A DNA stretch of 64,000 nt from Nocardioides lacusdianchii (GTDB lineage Bacteria > Actinomycetota > Actinomycetes > Propionibacteriales > Nocardioidaceae), in assembly GCF_020102855.1 (NCBI RefSeq), contig NZ_JADHZD010000016.1:1-64000 (forward strand), read 5' to 3'. The notes below the pieces were generated by a model that was given only the letters and a program-made list of their open reading frames with translations, ran no database searches and was not told where the DNA came from. The translations under genes and the position numbers were made by a program. Numbering within the stretch: the first letter of the stretch is position 1; the number at the start of each line of letters is the position of its first letter. Below are positions 27,901 to 35,861 of the stretch, piece by piece.

Positions 27901-28974
27901 ACCTTCGGCCTCCACATCGTCACCGCGTCCACCCGATGGGCCGACTACCGCGCCGCGATGCGCGACGTCTTCGGCTCCAAGCTCGAGCTGCGCCTGGGCG
28001 ACCCCCTCGACTCCGAGGTCGACCGCAAGGTCGCGGCCCTCGTGCCGGTCGGTCGTCCCGGCCGCGGCCTGGTGCCGTCGAAGCTCCACTTCCTCGGTGC
28101 GCTGCCGCGCATCGACGGCGACGGCAACGCCGACACCCTCGGTGACGGTGTCGACGACCTCATCGACAAGATGGCCGCCGCGTGGAAGGGCCCCGAGGGC
28201 CCCAAGCTGCGCCTGCTGCCGGAGATGGTCACGCTGGAGGCGATCCGCGAGGACGCCGTGCGCCGCCAGGTGCCCGAGCGCCAGATCCTGCTCGGCATCA
28301 ACGAGAAGGAGCTCGCCCCGGTCGGCCTCGACGTCGACGCCGAGCCGCACATGCTGATCTTCGGCGACGGCCAGTCGGGCAAGAGCGCGCTGCTGCGGGC
28401 GTACGTCCACGAGGTCATGCGCACGCGCACGCCGAAGGAGGCGCAGATCGTCCTCGTCGACTACCGGCGCTCGCTGCTCGGCGAGGTCCCCGACGAGTAC
28501 CTGCTGAACTACCTCACCTCCGCGACCCAGGCCACGCCGACGCTGAAGGACATCGCGAGCTACCTCGAGGGCCGCATCCCCGGCCCCGACGTGACGCCCG
28601 ACCAGCTGCGCAACCGGTCGTGGTGGACCGGCGCGGAGGTCTTCGTGGTCGTCGACGACTACGACCTCGTCGCCACCCAGCAGTCCTCGCCGGTGTCCTC
28701 GCTGCAGCCGCTGATGGCGCAGGCCCGCGACGTCGGCCTCCACGTGGTGGTCGCACGGCGTACGGGTGGTGCGTCCCGCGCCCTCTACGAGCCGGTCATC
28801 CAGTCGCTGCGCGACCTCGCGATGCCGGGCGTGATGCTCTCGGGCCCGCGCGACGAGGGCGTGCTGATCGGCAACCTGCGCCCGCAGCCCGCGCCCGAGG
28901 GCCGGGCTCGCGTCGTCACCCGCGACGGCGGCACCCAGACGACCCAGCTGGCGTGGCTCGACCCGACCATGTGA
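24970..28974 (+). CDS. eccC: type VII secretion FtsK/SpoIIIE ATPase EccC (fused CaCb form)
   Basis: The motor and substrate receptor of the ESX machine, 1334 residues in one chain. Two membrane helices lie at about residues 40-80. Three ATPase domains follow: Walker A GATGSGKS at about 488-495 with Walker B FIVVDEF near 597; a second (GGPRSGKST at about 844) with a weak Walker B (VFLVIDGW); and a third (GDGQSGKSA at about 1133) with VFVVVDDYD. The first is canonical; the other two lack the usual glutamate. The start is GTG. The gene ends 21 bases from the convergent HerA-like gene. Confidence 0.95.
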   Translation: MSTTLRGGQRLDEPEMPGGQIVLQPPPELQEGEGAGGVLMNAIPMLGSLGSIVLVATMGSGGNRTRSFLAAGMFLFATLGFIIVQIDRQRKQRAQQVTGSRTEYLRYLGNIRKVAREAADQQRRALNWHHPEPSALPSLAEDRTRLWEHTASDANFLHVRYGLCSQPLSLELVPPESAPVDQVDPAAASALHRLLVVHRLQPNLPASIDLRAFDRIELCGDAEEVRSTARAMICSATAFQNPDQLIVAVLSSEQNLTHWDWVKWLPHAQSAREADAVGPMRLVSTSLDDLGNLLPPDLSDRPRFGADERAATPHILLVIDGGHLPPGNHIVPPDGLHGVTLLDLPSRWDELEDSTRLRLEFADGPDELGKRPVSALRLRGEPVRALADQCDIATAEAYARRIAPLKTASAESSSAGGAVDITSTTPDHMDLLGLGDIFAYDPATAWRPRPARDRLRVPIGIGDSGGLIHLDIKESAQQGMGPHGLVIGATGSGKSEFLRTLVLGLVMTHSSEQLNLVLVDFKGGATFAGMADMPHVSAVITNLANELTLVDRMQDALSGEMTRRQELLRDAGNYASVRDYEKARANGEPLEPMPSLFIVVDEFSEMLSAKPEFIDLFVAIGRLGRSLGLHLLLASQRLEEGRLRGLESHLSYRVGLRTFSAGESRAVLGVPDAYELPAVPGLGYLKPDQSTLLRFKAAYVSGPPSSRARVARDEGGAIRGILPFTISEVQALEPVADDTPDVASPQPQQQGEQPSLLDIAVTRMIGKGPEAHQVWLPPLDVPDTLDELMPDLVEHPDLGLTSPQWRDVPGLVIPLGTVDRPREQRRDTMTLNLTGAAGHVAVVGGPRSGKSTLLRSIVTSMALVTTPMESQFFVLDFGGGTFAPLARLPHVSGVATRSEPDVVRRVMAEVEGIVDRREAYFRTNGIDSIETYRSRRAQGRVDDGWGDVFLVIDGWSTLRAEFDDLEMEIQQLAARGLTFGLHIVTASTRWADYRAAMRDVFGSKLELRLGDPLDSEVDRKVAALVPVGRPGRGLVPSKLHFLGALPRIDGDGNADTLGDGVDDLIDKMAAAWKGPEGPKLRLLPEMVTLEAIREDAVRRQVPERQILLGINEKELAPVGLDVDAEPHMLIFGDGQSGKSALLRAYVHEVMRTRTPKEAQIVLVDYRRSLLGEVPDEYLLNYLTSATQATPTLKDIASYLEGRIPGPDVTPDQLRNRSWWTGAEVFVVVDDYDLVATQQSSPVSSLQPLMAQARDVGLHVVVARRTGGASRALYEPVIQSLRDLAMPGVMLSGPRDEGVLIGNLRPQPAPEGRARVVTRDGGTQTTQLAWLDPTM

Positions 28975-28995
28975 GGCCGGGCGGGCCCTGCAGCG

Positions 28996-30588
28996 TCACC
29001 GCCGCCCGGAGCTGAACATCCCCCGCGCGATCTCGCGCGCGGCGGTGCGCATGAAGTCCTTGAACGCCGTCGACTTCACGACCGTCTCCATCATCGAGTC
29101 CTCCTCGGGCGCCGGCTTGGAGGACTTCTTGGTCACCCGCTCGTGGCGCTGCTCGCGGGCCATCTCCTCGACCCGGGCGTCCTCGGCCGCCTTGCGGGCG
29201 CCCTCCTCGAGCTTCTTGGCGAGCAGCTCGCGCGCGGACTCGCGGTCGATCGCCTCGGCGTACTTCTCGGCGAGCGGGGAGGCGGTGACCGCGGCCTCCA
29301 TCGCGGAGGTCTCGGCGGCGTCCATCAGTGACTCCGGCGCCCGCAGCCGCGTCCAGGCGACCGGCGTCGGCGCGCCGCGCTCGTTCATCACCGTCACCAC
29401 GGCCTCGCCGATGCCGAGCGAGGTGATGACCTCGCCGAGGTCGTCGTAGGCGCTGTTGGGGTAGGTGTTGACGGTCGCCTTCAGGGCCTTGGCGTCGTTG
29501 GGCGTGTGGGCGCGGAGCTGGTGCTGCACGCGCGAGCCGAGCTGTGCGAGCACCTCGTCGGGCACGTCGGTCGGTGACTGCGTCACGAAGAAGACGCCGA
29601 CCCCCTTCGACCGGATCAGCCGCACGGTCTGGGCGATCTGGTCGAGGAAGGCGTCGGAGGCGTCGTTGAAGAGCAGGTGCGCCTCGTCGAAGAAGAAGAC
29701 CAGCTTGGGCTGGTCGAGGTCGCCCTCCTCGGGGAGGTCGTGGAAGAGGTCGGCGAGCAGCCACATCAGGAAGGTCGAGAAGACCGCCGGCCGGTCCTGG
29801 AGGTTCGGCAGCTCGAGCAGGCTGATGATGCCGCGGCCGTCGTCGGTGGTGCGCAGGAACTCCTTGGTCTCGAACTCCGGCTCGCCGAAGAACACGTCGG
29901 CGCCCTGGGCCTCGAAGGAGACCAGCTCACGCAGGATCACGCCGGCGGTCTGCGGGGAGAGCCCGCCGATGGTCTTGAGCTCGGCCTTCCCGGCCGGGTC
30001 GCCGGTGAGGTACTGCAGGACGGCGCGCAGGTCGGCGAGGTCGAGCAGCGGCAGGCCGTGGGAGTCGCAGTAGTAGAAGACGAGCCCGAGCGAGGACTCC
30101 TGGGTGTCGTTGAGGCCGAGCACCTTGGCCAGCAGGGTCGGGCCGAAGGCGCTCATCGTGACCCGCACGGGTACGCCGATGCCCTGGCCGCCGATGGCGT
30201 AGAACTCGGTCGGGAAGCCCGTCGCCGTCCACTGCTGGCCCACGCTCGCCGTACGCGCGGTGAGCTTGTCGCTGCTCTCGCCCGGCTGGCTGAGCCCGGA
30301 GAGGTCGCCCTTGATGTCGGCGGCGAAGACCGGTACGCCATGGGCGCTGAGCTGCTCGGCCAGGAGCTGGAGGGTCTTCGTCTTGCCGGTCCCGGTCGCG
30401 CCGGCCACCAGGCCGTGCCGGTTGAGCATGGCGAGCGGGATCCTGATCGGCACGTCGCCGAGGGTCTCCGCGTCGAGCATCAGGCCGCCGAGCTCGAGCG
30501 CCGGGCCCTCGAAGTCGTAGCCCGGCGCGACCGCGGCCGAGATCGGGTCGGCGGGGGCCTGCGGCGGTGCCTCGGGAGTCTCACTCAT
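28996..30588 (-). CDS. HerA-like ATPase (DUF853 family)
   Basis: A 530-residue P-loop ATPase related to HerA/FtsK helicases, family DUF853. The Walker A is GATGTGKTKTL, the Walker B is LVFFFDEAHLLF, and the arginine-finger and sensor region follow (FFVTQSPTDVPDEVLAQLGSRVQHQ). The C-terminal 130 residues are charged and probably a coiled coil. The biological role is not known. It is convergent with eccC and divergent from a small conserved gene, so there is no operon context. Confidence 0.85.
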   Translation of the reverse strand: MSETPEAPPQAPADPISAAVAPGYDFEGPALELGGLMLDAETLGDVPIRIPLAMLNRHGLVAGATGTGKTKTLQLLAEQLSAHGVPVFAADIKGDLSGLSQPGESSDKLTARTASVGQQWTATGFPTEFYAIGGQGIGVPVRVTMSAFGPTLLAKVLGLNDTQESSLGLVFYYCDSHGLPLLDLADLRAVLQYLTGDPAGKAELKTIGGLSPQTAGVILRELVSFEAQGADVFFGEPEFETKEFLRTTDDGRGIISLLELPNLQDRPAVFSTFLMWLLADLFHDLPEEGDLDQPKLVFFFDEAHLLFNDASDAFLDQIAQTVRLIRSKGVGVFFVTQSPTDVPDEVLAQLGSRVQHQLRAHTPNDAKALKATVNTYPNSAYDDLGEVITSLGIGEAVVTVMNERGAPTPVAWTRLRAPESLMDAAETSAMEAAVTASPLAEKYAEAIDRESARELLAKKLEEGARKAAEDARVEEMAREQRHERVTKKSSKPAPEEDSMMETVVKSTAFKDFMRTAAREIARGMFSSGRR

Positions 30589-30656
30589 GGCGCCAGCCTA
30601 GCCGCGCGGGGCGGAGCGGGGTGGGGCCCGGGAGGGGCGTCGTTATGATCACCGGC

Positions 30657-30953
30657 GTGATCTTCAAGCGGGTGGGCGACGGCCGGCCCTACCCCGACCA
30701 CGGGCTCGACTCGCGCGGCTGGGCAGACCTGCCCCCGCGCCAGGTGCGCCTCGACGAGCTGGTGACCACCAAGGACACCCTGCGGCTCGACACCCTGCTC
30801 GACGAGGACTCCACGTTCTACGGCGACCTCTTCGCCCACGTCGTGCAGTGGCAGGGCGACCTCTACCTCGAGGACGGCCTGCACCGCGCCCTGCGCGCCG
30901 CGCTCCAGCAGCGCAGCGTGCTGCACGCCCGCGTCCACCTGGCGGACGGCTGA
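30657..30953 (+). CDS. conserved small protein (sometimes annotated VapB-like)
   Basis: A 98-residue conserved actinobacterial protein (VIFKRVGDGRPYPDHG, then VRLDELVTTKDTLRLDTLL and FYGDLFAHVVQWQGDLYLEDGLHRAL). From memory, similar proteins are sometimes labelled VapB-family antitoxin; no VapC toxin gene is next to it, so I would not read it as an antitoxin. The GTG at 30657 matches the usual N-terminus of relatives; an ATG twelve bases upstream is also possible. It overlaps the following gene as TGATG, so the two are coupled. Confidence 0.7.
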   Translation: MIFKRVGDGRPYPDHGLDSRGWADLPPRQVRLDELVTTKDTLRLDTLLDEDSTFYGDLFAHVVQWQGDLYLEDGLHRALRAALQQRSVLHARVHLADG

Positions 30954-31456
30954 TGACGGGTGCCGTGAAGTCCGCGCTCACCCTCGGCGTGCTGACCCTG
31001 CTCGTGGTCGTCGCCGCGGTGTGGGGCTGGGCCGCGCTGACCGAGCCCCTGCCGCAGGAGGAGCCGGTCGCGATCTGCGAGGACACGGCGGTCTCCGCCG
31101 GTTCCGAGGTGCGCCGCGACCAGGTCGTGGTCAGCGTCTTCAACGGCAGCGGACGCAGCGGCCTCGCCGGCGCGACCAGCGCCCAGCTCGCGGAGCGCGG
31201 CTTCGTCGAGGGCGACGTCGGCGACTCCCCCCTCCCCGCGACCACCACCCAGATCTGGTCGGGCGAGCCCAAGAACCCGGCCGTCCTGCTCGTCAAGCGG
31301 CAGTTCCGGGGTGCGCGGGTCGTGCAGGGTGACGCGCTCGGGCCGGGCGTCGTCGTCGTGGTCGGCGAGGAGTTCCAGTCGCTGCGCAAGAAGCAGGTCG
31401 AGTCCGTCATCGCCCAGGACGACGCGACCTACTGCCGCGCCACGGGCTCGGAGTAG
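30953..31456 (+). CDS. membrane-anchored LytR C-terminal domain protein
   Basis: A 167-residue protein with one N-terminal membrane helix (LGVLTLLVVVAAVWGW) and an outside LytR_C domain (VSVFNGSGRSGLAGATSAQLAERGF, the motif that gives the family its name). It lacks the catalytic LytR-CpsA-Psr region, so it is not a glycan ligase by itself. It is translationally coupled to the small gene upstream, and convergent with the antiporter gene at eight bases. Confidence 0.85.
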   Translation: MTGAVKSALTLGVLTLLVVVAAVWGWAALTEPLPQEEPVAICEDTAVSAGSEVRRDQVVVSVFNGSGRSGLAGATSAQLAERGFVEGDVGDSPLPATTTQIWSGEPKNPAVLLVKRQFRGARVVQGDALGPGVVVVVGEEFQSLRKKQVESVIAQDDATYCRATGSE

Positions 31457-31463
31457 CCCGACC

Positions 31464-32981
31464 TCAGTCGCGCTCGCGCCGCGACGGGTCACCGAGCCAC
31501 TGCGCGAGCCGCCCGTTCTCCGAGACCTGCCGCATCCGGGCCTCGGTCGCCTCCCGCAGCTTGCGCGGGGTCACGACGACGAGGTCGTCGCCGTGGCGCA
31601 GGACCGTACGCAGCTCCGGGACCAGCACGTTGCCGCCGCGGATCACCAGCGACACCGAGGCCCCCGGGGGCAGCCGCAGCTCCCCGACCTCGACGCCGTG
31701 CATCTTCGACGTGGGCGCGATCGTCACCTGGAGGAGGTCTGCGTCCACCCGGTCGAGCGGCGCGGCCTCGACGTCGAGGCCGCGCGGCTCGGAGCGGCGC
31801 GCGACCCGCAGGCGGCGCGCCACCCACGGCAGCGTCGGGCCGGTGAGGAGGGTGTAGACCACGACCATCACGAACACGATGTCGAAGAGGTCGTCGGCGC
31901 CGTCGACGCCCTCGGAGAGCGGGATGGTGGCGAGCACGATCGGCACCGCACCGCGCAGCCCGGCCCAGGAGATGAAGGCCAGGTCGCGCGGAGCCATCGG
32001 CTGCGCGATGCTGCTGACGAAGACCGACAGAGGCCGGGCGACCAGCGTCAGCACGAGCCCGGTCACGAGCGCCTGGACGACCGTGTCGAGGTCGATGCGA
32101 CCGGGCGAGAGCAGCAGCCCCAGCATCACGAACAGGCCGATCTGGGCGAGCCAGGCGACGCCCTCGGCGAAGGAGCGGGTCGCGACGCGGTGCGGGAGCT
32201 CGCTGTTGCCGAGGATGAGGGCGGCGACGTAGATCGCGGCGAAGCCCGAGGCGTGCAGCGCGGACGAGGCGCCGTACGCCGTGAACGCCAGGCACAGCAC
32301 GGCCAGCGGGTAGAGGCCGGAGGACGGCAGCGCCACCCGCCGCATGAGCCACGCACCCGCGACGCCGCAGACCACTCCCACGAGCCCCCCGGCGATGAGC
32401 TCGAAGACGATGATGCCGGCCGTCTCGGCCAGCCCGGCCTGGCCGACCGCACCCGTGGAGATGATCCCGACGAGCACGACGGTCGGTGCGTCGTTGAGGC
32501 CCGACTCCGCCTCGAGCGCGCCGGTCAGCCTTTTGGGCAGCGGCAGCGCGCGGAGCACGGAGAACACCGCCGCGGCGTCGGTGGGCGAGCAGATCGCTCC
32601 GAGCAGGATGGCCAGCTCCCACGGCAGGCCGAGGAGGTAGTGGGTGCCGACGGCCACGACCGCGACCGAGACGGCCACGCCGACGGTCGCCAGCGACAGC
32701 CCCAGGCGGATGCTCGGGCGCACCTGTCGCCAGTCGGTGGTGAGACCGCCCTCGGCCAGGATCACCGCCAGCGCCCCGAACCCCAGCGCGTGCGCGAGCT
32801 GTGCGTCGTCGAAGGGGATCCCGAAGGGACCGCCCTCGCCCAGCACGACGCCGATCAGCAGGTAGATCAGCAGCGACGGCAGGCCGGCCCCCGCCGAGAC
32901 CCGCACCGCGAGGATCGCCGCCAACGTCACGACCGCGCCGACCAGCACGAACAGGTCGAGCTGGTGGACGTCGAAGGTCAT
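31464..32981 (-). CDS. K+/H+ antiporter, NhaP2/CvrA type
   Basis: A 505-residue cation/proton antiporter: about twelve membrane helices (residues 8-400), with ion-path motifs including ICSPTDAAAVFSVLR and ESGLNDAPTVVLV, then a cytosolic C-terminal TrkA-C type domain (APTSKMHGVEVGELRLPPGASVSLVIRGG) that usually senses nucleotides or ions. TAGGAT at 33036-33031 (minus strand) is a likely -10 box for its promoter. The ion is assigned from the family and domain order; sodium is possible. Confidence 0.85.
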   Translation of the reverse strand: MTFDVHQLDLFVLVGAVVTLAAILAVRVSAGAGLPSLLIYLLIGVVLGEGGPFGIPFDDAQLAHALGFGALAVILAEGGLTTDWRQVRPSIRLGLSLATVGVAVSVAVVAVGTHYLLGLPWELAILLGAICSPTDAAAVFSVLRALPLPKRLTGALEAESGLNDAPTVVLVGIISTGAVGQAGLAETAGIIVFELIAGGLVGVVCGVAGAWLMRRVALPSSGLYPLAVLCLAFTAYGASSALHASGFAAIYVAALILGNSELPHRVATRSFAEGVAWLAQIGLFVMLGLLLSPGRIDLDTVVQALVTGLVLTLVARPLSVFVSSIAQPMAPRDLAFISWAGLRGAVPIVLATIPLSEGVDGADDLFDIVFVMVVVYTLLTGPTLPWVARRLRVARRSEPRGLDVEAAPLDRVDADLLQVTIAPTSKMHGVEVGELRLPPGASVSLVIRGGNVLVPELRTVLRHGDDLVVVTPRKLREATEARMRQVSENGRLAQWLGDPSRRERD

Positions 32982-33167
32982 GCACACCTCTGTCACGGGG
33001 CCGGCGGGAGGCAGGTCGGGCCTGCGCCCGATCCTATCGGCCGGAGCGGGTCCGACGGGCCGCGTCCCAGTGCCCTCGCACGGTGCGAGAATGCCCTCTC
33101 GTCCACGTGGGAACGTTTGGGCAGGCCGCCTCTCGGGTAGTCGTCCACCGACGAAAGGGTGTGATCG

Positions 33168-33590
33168 ATGTACGGCGACTCCGCCGCGGGCCGCAAGCGC
33201 GTCGCGCAGCTGCGCGAGCAGAGCGGTGACATCCGGGCCCTCGCCCAGCGCCTCGTGTCGCAGGCCGAGGCCGTGCCGTGGCACGGCAAGGCCGCCGACG
33301 CGATGCGCGAGCGCATCAAGGACCGCGCCAACCACCTCCGCACGGCCGCCGCCCACCACGAGACCGCGGCCGACTCCCTCGCCCGGCACCTCGTCGAGGT
33401 CGACTCCCTCAAGGAGGCGATCGAGACCCGCGCGCACAAGGCCACGTCGCTCGTCGAGGACGCCCGCACCCGCGCCGCCGAGGCGGACCCCGCGACGGTC
33501 CCCGACGACGCCGAGGCCGCGCTCCTCGCCTTCGACCCTCCCCCGGCCGGTCACAAGGACTGGCTGACCGTCGACCTCCCGGGGCTCTGA
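33168..33590 (+). CDS. WXG100-like ESX satellite protein
   Basis: A 140-residue helical protein with a short WHG turn (EAVPWHGKAADAMRERIKDRANHL), which resembles a WXG100 hairpin, then a second helix pair and a short tail ending DWLTVDLPGL. It is the first gene of a three-gene run on the plus strand, all with tight spacing, some 4 kb from eccC. A substrate or chaperone-binding partner of the ESX machine is likely. The ribosome site AAAGGG precedes the ATG. Confidence 0.7.
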   Translation: MYGDSAAGRKRVAQLREQSGDIRALAQRLVSQAEAVPWHGKAADAMRERIKDRANHLRTAAAHHETAADSLARHLVEVDSLKEAIETRAHKATSLVEDARTRAAEADPATVPDDAEAALLAFDPPPAGHKDWLTVDLPGL

Positions 33591-33591
33591 C

Positions 33592-34539
33592 ATGGTGACC
33601 ATCGACCTCACGACCCCACCCCCGGTGCCGGCGAGCTTCCTCGACGGCCTGGCTCGGCGGCTCGCCCTGACCCTGCCCGAGCTGCGCCTGGTCGCCGAGC
33701 TGGCCGGCGGGGCACCGCTCCCGTTCGACCTCCAGCCCGGGGAGGCCACCGACGCCGGCTCGCTCTCCGGCCGTCTGGGCCAGAGCCGCGGTTCGGCCGA
33801 GGACTCGGCGTACGCCGACGCGCTGGGCACCCTCCACGACCCGCACGACACCCTCCGCCGGCGCGGCCTGCTCACCGACGAGGGCGCCGACCCGGGCGTC
33901 GTCGGCGCGGTCGGGCTGCTCGCGACGCCGCGCCTCGCCCTCGACATCGACGTGGCCGCCGGCGCCACGCAGGTCAAGGCCTGGCACCGCCAGGCCGGTG
34001 ACGCCGTGGCGAGCCTGTCGACCTGCGACGGCATCGTGTTCGAGCTGGCGTGGTTCCCCGTCCGGCAGTGGACCACCGAGCTGGCGCGCGTCACCGCCGT
34101 TCCCGAGGACCTGCCGCTCACCACCTCGCAGGTGCCCGCCCGGCTCGACGTGCCCTACGCGCTGGCCGACTCGGTCGGCGAGGCGCTCCGGTCGGGACGC
34201 TCCGACCTGGTGCCGGTGCTGGTCGGCCACGCCGACGGCGCCGTGCTGGCCGACGGCGACGAGCTCGGCGACGCCGAGGCGGCAGCCGCGGTGTCCGCCG
34301 TGCACGCCGAGGGCCGCGGACGGCTGCGCATCCTGGCGGCCGAGGTGTCCGAGCGCGCCACCACAGCGGTGGGCGTGGTCTCGTGGGTGCTGCTCAAGGA
34401 CGGCTGGCACGCCCTCACCCCGCGCCACGACGACGGTGCCCGCGTCTCGGTCACCCGCGTCGACCCCGACGCCCTCGCCACCGAGCTCGCCCCCGTGCTC
34501 GCGCAGGTCCTGGTCCGGGAGGAGCCCACCGATGAGTGA
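33592..34539 (+). CDS. ESX-associated protein, possibly EspG-like
   Basis: A 315-residue soluble protein. The first 130 residues have the run of helices and RRRGLLTDEGAD seen at the start of EspG-type ESX chaperones, followed by a beta-rich half. The match is by pattern only, so the family is not certain. It follows a WXG100-like gene by one base and overlaps the third gene of the operon, so the three products are made together. If it is EspG-like, it would bind the PPE-like or WXG partner and keep it soluble before export. Confidence 0.5.
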   Translation: MVTIDLTTPPPVPASFLDGLARRLALTLPELRLVAELAGGAPLPFDLQPGEATDAGSLSGRLGQSRGSAEDSAYADALGTLHDPHDTLRRRGLLTDEGADPGVVGAVGLLATPRLALDIDVAAGATQVKAWHRQAGDAVASLSTCDGIVFELAWFPVRQWTTELARVTAVPEDLPLTTSQVPARLDVPYALADSVGEALRSGRSDLVPVLVGHADGAVLADGDELGDAEAAAAVSAVHAEGRGRLRILAAEVSERATTAVGVVSWVLLKDGWHALTPRHDDGARVSVTRVDPDALATELAPVLAQVLVREEPTDE

Positions 34540-35854
34540 CCTCGACATCCCCCGCACCCACAGCGTCGACGACGACTCCTCGGCGGCCGTCGCCGCCGAC
34601 AAGTACGACCAGATGCTGGCGCTCGCCGACCTCTTCGACGCCTCCGGCAACGAGATGCGCACCCGCGCCCGCCTGGGTGCGGAGATCCTGCGCGACGACG
34701 ACGTCGTCGACTCCGGTCCGCTCTCCCCTGCCACCTGGGGCCAGGCCGAGGAGGACGTCCGCGCCGCCACCACCGGCAAGCACGGGCTGCTCACCCGCTC
34801 GGTCGAGCTCGACGCCGACGCGCTCGTCGTACGTGCAACGGTGCTGACCTACCGCTGGATCGACGAGCTCCAACAGGCCGCCTACAAGACGCTCGGGTCG
34901 ATCGCGGGCCGCGCCATCGGCTACCTCGCCCCCGAGGTGGCGCTGGGCGGCGCGATCGTCAGTGCCGGCCTGATCGAGAGCGACACGCTCGACCGCGACG
35001 GCGTCACCGCCTACCTGAGCGAGCTCGCCGAGAGCAACCCCGACCTGATGGAGCACCTCTCCGGCGGCGGCGGCCTCCTCGACGGCCTCCACATGCGCTC
35101 GCTGCTCACCGCTGGCGTGCTGTCCTCCGACCAGGGCGTGGCCGCCGCACGCGGCGGCCTGCGGGCGATCGGCGTCGAGGCGTTCCCCACCGACGCGGTC
35201 TCGGCCTTCCGCGACTCCGCGGGGTCGTTCGTCGAGGTGGAGGAGGCCGAGCCCGAGGTCGGCACGGACGTGGCCGCCGCGCCCCGGTCCCTCGAGGAGC
35301 TGATGGCCAACCTGGTCGCCGAGGACCGCCGGATCAGCGTCCAGCGCGTGGGCACGGGCCGCTACATCGCCTACCTGCCCGGCACCCTCGGCGCGGAGTC
35401 GGGGCGGCTCCGCCTCGTCGGCGCCGACCCGACCACGTCGGCCGGCCAGGTCGTGCGGGCGATCGAGAAGGCGGTGACCGAGGACGACGCGCGCGTCATG
35501 CTCGTCGGGTCCGCCGCCGGTGGCACCGTCGCCGCCGAGATCGCGGCGAGCCTGGTCTCCTCACGCTTCGTGGTCGACCAGGTCGTCACCGCCGGCGCGC
35601 CCTCGGCGCAGGTGCCTCGCATCCCCGATGCCGTGCGCATGCTCTCGCTGGAGGACCGCGCCGACCCCGTCGCACTCCTCGGCTCGCTGATCAACGCGCG
35701 CACGACCAACCGCCTCACGGTCGTGTTCGACAGCGGCGACCGCGACGGCGCCCACGTCTACGTCGCCGGCGCGCGGGCCGCCGACAGCGCCCAGCATCCC
35801 GAGCTCAGGGCCGAGATCTCCCGGCTCCAGGGGCTCGGCTACCTCGCCGGCTGA
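34532..35854 (+). CDS. ESX-linked protein with inactive alpha/beta-hydrolase-like domain
   Basis: A 440-residue protein. The N-terminal 110 residues look helical, like a long WXG domain. A hydrophobic, glycine-rich stretch follows (about 125-150). The C-terminal 170 residues resemble an alpha/beta hydrolase (DARVMLVGSAAGGTVAAEIAA, then VDQVVTAGAPSA and LSLEDRADPVALLG). The nucleophile elbow GxSxG reads VGSAAGG, with Ala where Ser should be. The start overlaps the preceding gene. It may be a non-enzymatic relative of secreted ESX hydrolases. Confidence 0.65.
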   Translation: MSDLDIPRTHSVDDDSSAAVAADKYDQMLALADLFDASGNEMRTRARLGAEILRDDDVVDSGPLSPATWGQAEEDVRAATTGKHGLLTRSVELDADALVVRATVLTYRWIDELQQAAYKTLGSIAGRAIGYLAPEVALGGAIVSAGLIESDTLDRDGVTAYLSELAESNPDLMEHLSGGGGLLDGLHMRSLLTAGVLSSDQGVAAARGGLRAIGVEAFPTDAVSAFRDSAGSFVEVEEAEPEVGTDVAAAPRSLEELMANLVAEDRRISVQRVGTGRYIAYLPGTLGAESGRLRLVGADPTTSAGQVVRAIEKAVTEDDARVMLVGSAAGGTVAAEIAASLVSSRFVVDQVVTAGAPSAQVPRIPDAVRMLSLEDRADPVALLGSLINARTTNRLTVVFDSGDRDGAHVYVAGARAADSAQHPELRAEISRLQGLGYLAG

Positions 35855-35861
35855 GCGAGGC

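Noticed and set aside
23280..28145. A 1621-codon open frame on the plus strand
   Set aside because: It is a shadow of eccD2 and eccC in another frame. Its product is Arg/Gly/Pro-rich with no domain, while the eccC frame has clear motifs.
25702..28743. A 1013-codon open frame antisense to eccC
   Set aside because: Composition is that of reversed coding DNA in a high-GC genome (Asp, Val, Gly, Arg repeats); no motif and no ribosome site.
30657..30953. Type II antitoxin (VapB)
   Set aside because: No toxin gene with a PIN domain lies beside it, and the next gene encodes a LytR C-terminal domain protein. The name is at best a label by similarity.
31464..34124. A longer N-terminus for the K+/H+ antiporter (886 residues)
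   Set aside because: The extension is antisense to the satellite operon and has no membrane helices or motifs; the ATG at 32981 is the family start.
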